From Cetobacterium sp050033475 (GTDB lineage Bacteria > Fusobacteriota > Fusobacteriia > Fusobacteriales > Fusobacteriaceae), in assembly GCF_050033475.1 (NCBI RefSeq), contig NZ_CP188319.1, positions 1,178,001 through 1,242,000 on the forward strand: a stretch of 64,000 nucleotides of DNA. The letters run 5' to 3'. Positions 27,366 through 35,599 of the stretch are shown piece by piece; the first letter of the stretch is position 1; each line of letters starts with the position of its first letter. The notes under the pieces are model-generated. The model made no database searches. It was not told the DNA's origin and saw nothing but the letters and a program-made list of their open reading frames with translations. The position numbers were made by a program, and so were the translations under genes.

Positions 27366-28700
27366 ATGAGTTTTTTATTTAAACTGGTCTTCATTTTGAT
27401 TTTAATCGGAATAAGTGCTTTCTTTTCTATGTCGGAAATTTCATTGGCAGCATCTCGTAAAATAAAATTACAGAGAATGGCTGAGGATGGAAATGAAAAG
27501 GCAGTTAAGGTTCTAAAGTTACAGGAAGATCCAGGGAATTATTTTACGGTTGTGCAAATAGGATTAAATGCCGTTGCAATTTTAGCGGGTATTGTTGGAG
27601 ATGGAATTTTAAATCCATATATCTTGGAGATATTAAATGAATTTTTTCCATCTGGAGGGCATTTAAATCAAACTATAGCATTTTTAACTTCGTTTGTCTT
27701 TGTAACAGGTGGTTTTATAGAGTTTGCAGACTTGATTCCAAAGAGACTTGCAATGATATATTCAGAGGAAATAGCAACAAGTTTTGTAAACCCAATGCTA
27801 TTCTTTGTAAAGATTTTTAGACCTCTTGTATTTCTATTCAACGGAATAGCAAATATAGTTCTAAAGCTTTTGAAAATTCCTGAAAAAAGGGATGAAGCAA
27901 TAACCTATGATGATATATTTGCTGTGGTAGATGCCGGAGCCCAAGCAGGGGTAGTTCAGCAAAAGGAACATCACCTAATTGAAAATATATTTGAGTTAGA
28001 GCAAAGATGGGTATCTTCAGCAATGACTACAAGGGATGAAATTATATACTTTACTCTTAGTGAACCAGAGGAAAGTATAAAGGAAAAAATAGCCAATTAT
28101 CCACACTCTAAGTTTTTAGTTTGTGAAGATGATATAGATTCTATATATGGATATGTTGATTCTAAGGATATTCTTCCTAGAATTTTAAAGGGAGAACTTA
28201 GTGGATTGCAAAATATTAAGGAAATTACCTTAAGAAATATTCTAATAGTTCCAAATACCTTAACATTATCAGAGGTTTTAGACAGATTTAATGAAACAAG
28301 AGAAGATTTTGCAATTATATTAAATGAATATGCCCATGTGGTTGGATTAATTACATTGAATGACGTTGTATCAACTCTTATGGGAGATGTGGTTTATCCA
28401 TTGCAAGAGGAATATATAATCAAACGTGGAGAAAATTCTTGGTTAATAGATGGAATAACTCCAATTGAAGATGTAAAGAAAGTTTTAGATGATATTGAGG
28501 TCTTCCCTGAGGAAGATACTTATGAAACCATAGCTGGATTCATGATGTATATGCTAAAATCTATTCCTAAAAAGGGAGCCATTATAAAATATGAGGGTTA
28601 TACTTTTGAAGTGGTAGATGTGGATAATTTCAAAGTGGATCAACTATTGGTTATAAGAGATAAGCCCGTTAATCAAATAGAAAATCAAGAAGAAGAGTAG
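27366..28700 (+). CDS. CNNM/HlyC-CorC family transporter (hemolysin-like)
   Basis: Membrane protein of 444 residues. Order: an N-terminal CNNM (DUF21) domain with four membrane segments (FFSMSEISLAASRK), tandem CBS domains about residues 210-340 (MTTRDEIIYF, FAIILNEYAHVVGLIT) and a C-terminal CorC/HlyC transporter-associated domain (LIDGITPIEDV). Members export Mg2+ or other divalent ions; 'hemolysin' is a historical name. ATG 27366 follows TTGGAGGAG. Its stop codon lies in the 5' arm of the terminator later copied by the IS insertion. Confidence 0.9.
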   Translation: MSFLFKLVFILILIGISAFFSMSEISLAASRKIKLQRMAEDGNEKAVKVLKLQEDPGNYFTVVQIGLNAVAILAGIVGDGILNPYILEILNEFFPSGGHLNQTIAFLTSFVFVTGGFIEFADLIPKRLAMIYSEEIATSFVNPMLFFVKIFRPLVFLFNGIANIVLKLLKIPEKRDEAITYDDIFAVVDAGAQAGVVQQKEHHLIENIFELEQRWVSSAMTTRDEIIYFTLSEPEESIKEKIANYPHSKFLVCEDDIDSIYGYVDSKDILPRILKGELSGLQNIKEITLRNILIVPNTLTLSEVLDRFNETREDFAIILNEYAHVVGLITLNDVVSTLMGDVVYPLQEEYIIKRGENSWLIDGITPIEDVKKVLDDIEVFPEEDTYETIAGFMMYMLKSIPKKGAIIKYEGYTFEVVDVDNFKVDQLLVIRDKPVNQIENQEEE

Positions 28701-28716
28701 AATAATCTACTCTTCT
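28691..28716. repeat. IS target-site duplication, left copy (complete terminator hairpin)
   Basis: 26-base direct repeat, identical to 30273-30298. It is itself a perfect palindrome, AGAAGAGTAG-AATAAT-CTACTCTTCT, which is the terminator of the CNNM gene. Confidence 0.9.
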
Positions 28717-28721
28717 CAGGC

Positions 28722-28757
28722 TGTCGACCAAATTGGTTGATAGCTTTTTTTTTGCTT
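28722..28757 (+). terminator. Inward-facing terminator at IS left end
   Basis: GC-TGTCGACCAA hairpin arms with a short loop, followed by TTTTTTTTT; lies between the IS tip and the transposase ribosome site, so it would stop read-through from the upstream gene. Confidence 0.75.
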
Positions 28758-28798
28758 TTTTTTAATTTATCAGGTATAGAATAGTGAGGTGATTTTTT

Positions 28799-30273
28799 AT
28801 GATGGGATCTAAAAATAAAAACGATAGAGAAATAATTAATAATTTTTCCTTAGAACAACTTGTTCCTCAAGACCATTTAGTCAGAAAAATTGATAAAGCT
28901 ATTGATTTTTCTTTTATTAGAAATAGAGTAAATCATCTATATAGTAAACAGGGGACAACTAGTATTGATCCAGTTGTTCTTTTTAAAATAATTTTTATTC
29001 AATATATTTTTGGAATTCGCTCAATGCGACAAACTATTAAAGAAATTGAGGTTAATATCGCCTATCGTTGGTTTCTTGGTTATGGAATTAGCGATAAAAT
29101 TCCTCATTTTTCAACTTTCAGTAAAAATTATGAGCGTAGATTTAAAGGAACTCCTATCTTTGAAGAAATATTTTATGAAATTATTTATGAAATTTCAAAA
29201 TGTAATTTCTTAAATTTAGAAAGTGTTTTTATTGATGGAACTCATATAAAAGCTAATGCTAATACTAAAAGGTTTAAATCTTCTTTTGTTTTTAATGATG
29301 GAAGTAAATTTTATCAAGAAGAACTTAATAATGAAATTTCATTAGATAGAGAAAATCATAAAAAAAAACATTAAAATTAAAAAAGATAATAAAGATTAGA
29401 TTAAAGAAAACTAGTACAACAGATCCTGACTCAGGGTTATTTAATAAGGGAGAACATAAGAAAGTTTTTGCCTATAGCGCCAATGTTGCTTGCGATAAAA
29501 ATAATTTTATTTTAGATTTTATTGTAAATTCAGGAAATATTCATGATTCTACGGCATTTCCAAAACTCTATGAGCGCCTAAAAAGAACTAATTATGATTT
29601 TAAATATATTGTTGTTGATGCGGGATATAAAGTTCCAGCTATTGCTAAATTAATAATTGATGATAATAAAATTCCTGTAATGCCATATAAGCGCCCAATG
29701 ACCAAAGATGGATTTTTTAAGAAATATGAATATGTTTATGATGAATATTTTGATTGTTGTATTTGTCCCAACATTCAAATTTTAAAATATATGACTACTA
29801 ATAGAGAGGGATATAAGCAATATAAAAGTGATAAGAATATTTGTAAGAATTGCCAAGATAAAATTAAATGTACTAATAGCAAAAATAACACAAAAATTGT
29901 AACAAGACATATCTGGGAAAATTATATGGAATTAGTTGAAGATATTCGTCATTCTAATGGGATGAAAGAACTATATTCCTTACGGAGTCAAACTATTGAA
30001 CGTGTTTTTGCTGACGCGAAAGAAAAACATGGAATGAGATATACTCAATATAGAGGGTTGGCGAAAGTGACAATGGAGCTTACTCTCAAATTTGCATGTA
30101 TGAATTTAAAGAAATTAGCAACTTGGAAGTGGAAGAATAGCAATTTTTCCATTCTTTTTTATTTTTTGGAGAAAAATTATATAATTTTTTTTAAATTTCA
30201 AAATAATTATAAATATTTTTTAGAAATAATAATAAAAAAGACTGATAACAAATGTAGTTTGTCATCAGCCTGA
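28799..30273 (+). pseudogene. IS1182 family transposase, split at an A9 run (frameshifted or slippage-expressed)
   Basis: The 5' part (28799-29374, 191 residues) has the N-terminal DUF772-type region (SLEQLVPQDHLVRKID) and the first catalytic Asp in FIDGTHIKA. After nine A at 29360-29368 the -1 frame is open to 30273 and carries STTDPDSGLF, the second Asp (VVDAGYK) and the Glu (QTIERVFADAKE). Together about 490 residues, the usual size. A AAA AAA at 29362-29368 is a canonical -1 slippery heptamer, so programmed frameshifting or RNA polymerase slippage may give an active enzyme. A simple loss of one A is equally compatible. The stop codon uses the first base outside the element. Ribosome site GAGGTGA precedes ATG 28799. 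Confidence 0.85.
30226..30269 (-). terminator. Inward-facing terminator at IS right end
   Basis: Minus strand CTGATGACAAA/TTTGTTATCAG (one mismatch) followed by a T-rich tail reading into the IS; stops transcripts entering from the xpt side. Confidence 0.7.
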
Positions 30274-30298
30274 GAAGAGTAGAATAATCTACTCTTCT
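30273..30298. repeat. IS target-site duplication, right copy (terminator of xpt operon)
   Basis: Same 26-base palindrome as at 28691-28716. With TTTTCTTTT to the right and the xpt stop at 30312, the ancestral hairpin was a shared terminator of the two convergent operons; each side now keeps its own copy. Confidence 0.9.
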
Positions 30299-30311
30299 TT
30301 TCTTTTGAATC

Positions 30312-30878
30312 CTATTTAAAAGTTATTTCATTATTTTCAAGAGAATCTATAATTGCAAGGGATTCAACGTGGATTCCCTTTTCTCTTAGGATATCTCCAC
30401 CTTTTTGGAATCCTTTCTCAATAACAATTCCAGCTCCAACCAATTGAGCTCCAGCCTCTTCAATGATTTCCTTCAGACCAATTAAAGCATTTCCCATGGC
30501 AAGGAAGTCGTCTACTATAAGAATTCTATCATCTTCATTTAAAAATTCCTTAGAAACACAAACATTGTAGTCTTCCTTCTTTGTAAAGGAATGAACTGTG
30601 GCATTATACATATCTGCCATTGTACTTGGTTTTTTCTTCTTTGCAAAAACTAAAGGTACATTGAAGGCGTAGGCAGTTGCTAAACCAATTGCAATACCAG
30701 AAGCTTCAATTGTTAATATTTTATTTATTTTTTTATCCTTAAATCTATTTTTAAATTCTTGTCCAATTGCCATCATAAGATTTGGATCAATTTGATGATT
30801 TATAAAACTATCAACTTTTAAAATAGAGTTATTTACAACATGTCCATGATTTATAATATGATTTTTTAATTCTTTCAT
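30312..30878 (-). CDS. xpt: Xanthine phosphoribosyltransferase
   Basis: Makes XMP from xanthine and PRPP. 188 residues; N-terminal INHQIDPNLMMAIGQEF, the hydrophobic IEASGIAIG and the PRPP motif RILIVDDFLAMGNA are as in Bacillus Xpt. It starts 2 bases after the stop of the YqeC-MocA gene, with GGAGG about 10 bases upstream of ATG 30878. Last gene of the riboswitch-controlled purine operon: xanthine imported or formed by the hydroxylase is salvaged here. Confidence 0.94.
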   Translation of the reverse strand: MKELKNHIINHGHVVNNSILKVDSFINHQIDPNLMMAIGQEFKNRFKDKKINKILTIEASGIAIGLATAYAFNVPLVFAKKKKPSTMADMYNATVHSFTKKEDYNVCVSKEFLNEDDRILIVDDFLAMGNALIGLKEIIEEAGAQLVGAGIVIEKGFQKGGDILREKGIHVESLAIIDSLENNEITFK

Positions 30879-30880
30879 TT

Positions 30881-32152
30881 TTACTTTTCCTCCAATAATT
30901 GTTGAATCCTTATTAAATCCTCAGGAGTATCAACATCTAAAAATTGTTTTTTATCTAAAAAATCCACGGTAATAAAGGGATGCTTTGTTAAAAGTTTTCT
31001 TCCACCAGAGTCTCCAGTGAGATCATTGAACTCTTCTCTATATTTAATAGGGAAAACCATGGGAGCCACCAATTCTTCTCCAAGTTTTGAAACGATAATT
31101 TTATCATTTATTTGAAACTTATAAAGTAATTGTAAAATAGTTTCCTTCTGTAAAAGGGGCATATCTCCAGGAATAAAAATTATTCCTTGGGAAGAACAGC
31201 TATTGACTGCTAACTTAACCCCTTCACTTTGTCCCAAGTGGGCAAAGGAATTATTAAGATATCTAAGAAAATATTTTTTAGCAATATCTTTAAATTTATT
31301 TTCTCTAGATATTAAAAATTTTTCTTTAAAATTTATAGATTCAATGGTGTCTAAGGTATTTTCTAAAATAGTTTTATTATTTGTAAGTAAGATATTTAAT
31401 TTATCCTCACCCATTCTTTTAGAAAAACCAGAGGCTAAAATTGCAACAGCTATTGATTTAAAATTATAAACTTTTTTTTCATGGAGAGAACCCCAAAGTA
31501 TGGTTCCCTCCACATCAATATTATTGGCAATATTGAAAAATTTTTCAAAGGAATTTAAATCTTCTATTTGATTAAAGAAATAAAATCTTTCACCACAGTG
31601 ACCTTTGAAAAGATGGTTGGAATTAATATATTTTGAAAAAATTTCTAAGGAAACATATTCCTCAGAATTTTTATTAAATTGTTCTTGAAAAAGAGGTAAT
31701 CTATGGACCATGGTCTCATCAATTTTTTCTCCTAGAACTTTTGGATTTACTAGGGCAATGGTTTTTGTAACAAAAAGTGGAATTTGAGGTTCGTCATCAT
31801 TCCAACCTTTCAGGGGTTTTCCCATGGAACCATCGGCTTCAATTAAAATATAATCAAAATATTTAGAGATGGTTTTTAAAAAACTAGGATTCCATCCTAC
31901 AATTTTATCTCCATGGATGGAATGGCCATAGACTGTAACAGTATTATCTTTTATAGAGGAAAAATCCATTTCTCCAATAAACATAGAATCATATTCATCT
32001 TTTTTAGGTATAAATATTTTAGTTGTGGTTGTTACAAGTACACGGCCTCTACTTTTTAATTTTTCAGCCAGGGAAAAAAGTAAAGTAGTTTTTCCACAGG
32101 AACCTGTTATTGCTAAAACGTCGCCTTTTTTTAAATTCAAATGTTCTATCAT
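30881..32152 (-). CDS. Fused YqeC-like selenium-hydroxylase accessory protein and MocA-like molybdopterin nucleotidyltransferase
   Basis: 423 residues, two parts. About 1-220 match the YqeC family (P-loop-like ITGSCGKTTLLFSLA, VTTTTKIF, IEADGSMGKPLKGW, PLFVTKTIALVNP), an accessory family co-occurring with selenium-dependent molybdenum hydroxylases. About 230-423 match the MocA/MobA NTP-transferase fold (AVAILASGFSKRMGEDKL, FIPGDMPLL, GDSGGRKLL, DVDTPEDL), expected to make the cytosine dinucleotide form of the molybdenum cofactor. These are usually two genes. It sits between the hydroxylase Mo subunit (45-base gap) and xpt (2 bases). ATG 32152 follows GGGGAGG. Confidence 0.85.
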   Translation of the reverse strand: MIEHLNLKKGDVLAITGSCGKTTLLFSLAEKLKSRGRVLVTTTTKIFIPKKDEYDSMFIGEMDFSSIKDNTVTVYGHSIHGDKIVGWNPSFLKTISKYFDYILIEADGSMGKPLKGWNDDEPQIPLFVTKTIALVNPKVLGEKIDETMVHRLPLFQEQFNKNSEEYVSLEIFSKYINSNHLFKGHCGERFYFFNQIEDLNSFEKFFNIANNIDVEGTILWGSLHEKKVYNFKSIAVAILASGFSKRMGEDKLNILLTNNKTILENTLDTIESINFKEKFLISRENKFKDIAKKYFLRYLNNSFAHLGQSEGVKLAVNSCSSQGIIFIPGDMPLLQKETILQLLYKFQINDKIIVSKLGEELVAPMVFPIKYREEFNDLTGDSGGRKLLTKHPFITVDFLDKKQFLDVDTPEDLIRIQQLLEEK

Positions 32153-32197
32153 AGATAACCTCCCCGGAAATATTTTTACTATTATAGCACATTAATT

Positions 32198-34357
32198 TCA
32201 CTTAAGAAGGATTTTTTCAGAAGTTATAGGTAAATCTCTAATTCTTTTCTTTGTACTATGGAATATGGCATCGGCTATGGCAGGAGCTGGGGTATTTATA
32301 ACCACTTCTCCAATAGATTTTGCTCCAAAGGGACCAGTAATTTCTTCATTAGTGATAAAATCCACAGAAAGTTTTCCAATATCCTTTCTAGATGGAATTT
32401 TATATTGCATAAAACTATCTTGAATAGGTTTTCCCTTGGAAGTATAGGTAATATCCTCATAGAGAGCCAATCCAATTCCTTGAACAGTTCCACCTTCCAC
32501 TTGAATCTTGGCAAGGGAGGGATTGATAACAGTTCCACAATCTACCACAGATAGAAATTCTAAGACCTTAGTTTCTCCAGTTAAAGAATCAACTTCTACC
32601 TCAGCAAATCCAGCTATGTGAGGTGGAGGAGAGGTATTTCCTCCCCAGGTTTTACTTACAATCAACTGATTTTGTAAATTATAATTAATGGATGCTTCAC
32701 CTAGAGCTTTTAAATTGTCATAGGGAATATTTAATTTCTCACTGAGAGAAATTATTTTCTCCTTTAACTCCTTAGCAGCAAGAAGAACTGAGTTTCCAGT
32801 TACATAGGTTCCACTGGAAGCATAGGCCCCTGGATCATAGGGGGAAACATCTGTATCTGCAGAATGAACTATAATTTTATCTATGGAAACATCTAAAACT
32901 TCCGCTGCCATTTGTGCAAGGATAGTGTCAGAACCTTGCCCCATATCCGTAACACCAAGATAAAGAGTAAAATCTCCAGAATCGTTTAATTTAATAATTG
33001 TAGTTGCTGTATCTACATTGGCAATACCTGAACCTTGCATGGTTACAGCCATACCAACACCTCTATATTTACCATTTACAATGGTTCTTGAATTTCTTTT
33101 TTCATCCCAATTGAATAATTCTCTACCTTTTTCTATACATTTAACCACATCTCCCTGAAGATTTTTTAAACGAAGCTCTAGGGGATCCATGTTTAACTTT
33201 TCAGCCAATTCATTTATGGCAGATTCTAAGGCATAGGTTCCTTGAGTTGCTCCATAACCTCTAAAGGCTCCAGCTACCATCATGTTTGTATATACAATGG
33301 TGGCTTCAATTTTCATTGGGATGGTCTTATATAGAGGAAAGGTTTTAAATGCTACCAGGGTAGTAACTGTGGAGGCGTGATCTCCATAGGCTCCTGTATT
33401 GGATAAAACATTTAATTGGATAGCTTTTATATTTCCACTTTTATCTGAACCAATTTTAACACCTATTTTCATTTGATGTCTTGTGGTAGAACAGACGTTG
33501 GCTTCCTTTCTAGAAAAAATAATTTTTGTAGGTTTTCCAGTTTTTAAGGTTGCAAAGGCTGAATAAATTTCAGCTACCACTGTTTGTTTTCCACCAAATC
33601 CACCACCAACTCTAGGTTTTATAACTTTTATTTTACTTGAGGAAATCTCTAGAGCTCTTGCCAAGTGTCTTTTCACATGGAATGGAACTTGGGTAGAGGA
33701 AGTAATAACCAATCTTCCTTGATAATCTATGTAGGAAGAAGCTCTATAGGTTTCCATCATGGCGTGAATTTGTGGTTGAGTATAGTAGGTATGTTCAAGT
33801 ATAACTTCACTTTCTTCCAGGGCTTTATTTGTTTCCCCTCTTTCCTGGAAATATTGAGAAGCTATATTTTTCTCATTGTTATAGAAAATTTCATGATTTG
33901 TATGGGCCTTTTCCCTATGGATAATAGTTTTAGAGGTTGTACTTTTTTCAAAATCTAAAACCGGTTCAAATAATTCATATTGAACTTTTATTAATTTCAT
34001 GGCTTTTTCTGCTGTTTTTTCATCTTGAGCTACAATGATAGCCACAGGATCCCCCACGTATCTCACATATTGATCTAGAATTTTTCTATCATAAGGAGAA
34101 GGTTCAGGAAAGCTTTGTCCTGCCAAGGTAAATTTCGTCTCTGGAACATCTAAATAGGTAAAAATATTTTCTATACCAGGAATTTTTTTAGCAATGGTTG
34201 TATCTATGGAAAGTATTTTTCCGTAGGGATGGGGAGAACGTAGAAGTTTTACACATAGAAAATTTCCACCCATGGAAATATCATCTGTATATAATCCCTT
34301 TCCGCTTACTAAACCAATACTATCTAATTTTCTCAAGGATTTTCCAACTAATTTCAT
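32198..34357 (-). CDS. Xanthine dehydrogenase-family molybdenum-binding subunit (probably selenium-dependent)
   Basis: Catalytic subunit of 719 residues of a three-component molybdenum hydroxylase. It shows GKGLYTDDI, the QPQIHAMMET region, RVGGGFGGK, the AFRGYGATQ arginine motif, DMGQGSDTILAQ and the catalytic glutamate in GPFGAKSIGE. It would hydroxylate a purine such as hypoxanthine, xanthine or a related N-heterocycle. Selenium dependence is inferred from the fused YqeC partner downstream and from the nearby selD, yedF and DUF3343 genes; the labile selenium itself is not encoded. ATG 34357 lies 2 bases after the FeS-subunit stop. Confidence 0.9.
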   Translation of the reverse strand: MKLVGKSLRKLDSIGLVSGKGLYTDDISMGGNFLCVKLLRSPHPYGKILSIDTTIAKKIPGIENIFTYLDVPETKFTLAGQSFPEPSPYDRKILDQYVRYVGDPVAIIVAQDEKTAEKAMKLIKVQYELFEPVLDFEKSTTSKTIIHREKAHTNHEIFYNNEKNIASQYFQERGETNKALEESEVILEHTYYTQPQIHAMMETYRASSYIDYQGRLVITSSTQVPFHVKRHLARALEISSSKIKVIKPRVGGGFGGKQTVVAEIYSAFATLKTGKPTKIIFSRKEANVCSTTRHQMKIGVKIGSDKSGNIKAIQLNVLSNTGAYGDHASTVTTLVAFKTFPLYKTIPMKIEATIVYTNMMVAGAFRGYGATQGTYALESAINELAEKLNMDPLELRLKNLQGDVVKCIEKGRELFNWDEKRNSRTIVNGKYRGVGMAVTMQGSGIANVDTATTIIKLNDSGDFTLYLGVTDMGQGSDTILAQMAAEVLDVSIDKIIVHSADTDVSPYDPGAYASSGTYVTGNSVLLAAKELKEKIISLSEKLNIPYDNLKALGEASINYNLQNQLIVSKTWGGNTSPPPHIAGFAEVEVDSLTGETKVLEFLSVVDCGTVINPSLAKIQVEGGTVQGIGLALYEDITYTSKGKPIQDSFMQYKIPSRKDIGKLSVDFITNEEITGPFGAKSIGEVVINTPAPAIADAIFHSTKKRIRDLPITSEKILLK

Positions 34358-34359
34358 GT

Positions 34360-34812
34360 TTATTTTTCACTCTCCAGAAATTTTTTAATGGCTCTAAGTT
34401 GTGAGGCATAACCTGTACAACGACAAAGGGTTCCATTTAAATAATGAAGAATTTCCTCTTCAGTGGGATTATTTAATTCCTTCATCATGGCGATAACTGT
34501 CAAAGTAAATCCTGGAGAACAGAATCCACATTGGTCAGCTCCCTCTTCACCCATGAACTTTCCAAATTTTTTACTTTCACGGGGATAGGCTTCAATGGTT
34601 TCAATAAATTTTCCCTGACATCTTGCGGATAAAGTCGAACAAGATAGACTGGGCTTACCATTTATTAAAACTGTACATAGACCACAGGCTCCTGTGTCAC
34701 AACCTCTTTTAACAGAGGTATATCCAGCCTTTCTTAGGGTATCTACTAGATACTCAGAAGGTTCAATAAGTAAAGTTTTCTTTAATCCATTAACACTTAG
34801 ATTTAACAACAT
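34360..34812 (-). CDS. Xanthine dehydrogenase-family [2Fe-2S] subunit
   Basis: 150 residues with the two cluster motifs of the xanthine oxidase family: CDTGACGLCTVLINGKPSLSC (plant ferredoxin-like cluster) and CGFCSPGF plus CRCTG (second cluster). It passes electrons from the molybdenum site to the FAD subunit. ATG 34812 overlaps the FAD-subunit stop by 10 bases; GGAGG is 7 bases upstream. Confidence 0.95.
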   Translation of the reverse strand: MLLNLSVNGLKKTLLIEPSEYLVDTLRKAGYTSVKRGCDTGACGLCTVLINGKPSLSCSTLSARCQGKFIETIEAYPRESKKFGKFMGEEGADQCGFCSPGFTLTVIAMMKELNNPTEEEILHYLNGTLCRCTGYASQLRAIKKFLESEK

Positions 34813-35597
34813 TGGAAATCCTCCTTAAGAATAGAGTAAAGTAAATTTAGAACAAGGAGTTCACGGTATTCCTTAGAACCTCTCATATTGTCATCAAAGG
34901 AAACTGTTTTTAAAAGTTCCTGGAGAATATTTTTATCAAGAGATTTTTTTTCTTTTAAAAAATTCATAAGTTCTTTAAAAAGAATTGCTTTTCCTGGTCT
35001 AGAACCAATGGCGATTTTAAAATCATTCTCATTATTTTTTACTATGGCCAAGTTAACTATTGGATAATCTGTTTTGGATTTTCTAACACTTCTATAGATT
35101 CCTAGGGAATTATTTTTTTTAATTTTAATTTCCACAAGAATATCTCTTAGGTTCATTGGAGTTTCTAAGAATTTTTCCAAGGACATGGTTTTATTTTTAT
35201 AAAGAGTCACCTGGGTTTCTAAAGCTAAAAGAGTTGGTATAAAATCTGAGAATCCATATTTTGAAAAAACAGATCCACCCACTGTGACATTATTTCTAAA
35301 TTGAACTCCTAAAATAAACTCAAGAGATTTAGGAATTATTCCATTGAAATATTTTTTTAAAAGAGGATTAGTTTCCACATCTCTGAAGGTAGCCATGGCT
35401 CCAATGTATATATACTCACTGTCTTCCTTAATATAATTAAGGCCAAGATTTGATAGATCTATGGCAGTGTTGTAATTGACATCGGACATTCTTAAATAGC
35501 TAGTTCCACCCAAAATTATATTTTTTTTATTTTTCATAAGCTCCTCATGGGCTTCATCCAATGAGTTAGGTAAATAGTAATTTGTAAATGTAAACAA
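34803..35597 (-). CDS. Xanthine dehydrogenase-family FAD-binding subunit
   Basis: 264 residues; FAD contact motifs LGGTSYLRMSDV, YIYIGAMATFRDVE and NNVTVGGSVFSKYGFSDFIP are typical. The start is TTG 35597, with GGGGAGG 10 bases upstream. It hands electrons to NAD+ or another acceptor. It starts 2 bases after the permease stop, in the same transcript. Confidence 0.92.
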   Translation of the reverse strand: MFTFTNYYLPNSLDEAHEELMKNKKNIILGGTSYLRMSDVNYNTAIDLSNLGLNYIKEDSEYIYIGAMATFRDVETNPLLKKYFNGIIPKSLEFILGVQFRNNVTVGGSVFSKYGFSDFIPTLLALETQVTLYKNKTMSLEKFLETPMNLRDILVEIKIKKNNSLGIYRSVRKSKTDYPIVNLAIVKNNENDFKIAIGSRPGKAILFKELMNFLKEKKSLDKNILQELLKTVSFDDNMRGSKEYRELLVLNLLYSILKEDFQCC

Positions 35598-35599
35598 TT

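Larger units (their letters stand above)
28717..30272 (+). mobile_element. IS1182-like insertion sequence, 1556 bp
   Basis: Bounded by CAGGCTG...CAGCCTG (imperfect inverted repeat, 7 exact terminal bases then partial matches) and by identical 26-base direct repeats. One transposase gene, split by a frame change at a run of nine A. Each end carries a hairpin with a T-run directed so as to stop transcription entering the element: GCTGTCGACCAA/TTGGTTGATAGC plus nine T on the left (plus strand), and CTGATGACAAA/TTTGTTATCAG plus T-run on the right (minus strand). Confidence 0.9.

Noticed and set aside
28010..30300. Larger composite transposon or genomic island around the IS
   Set aside because: A single 1556-base element with its own target duplication accounts for all foreign sequence; flanking genes resemble the rest in composition.
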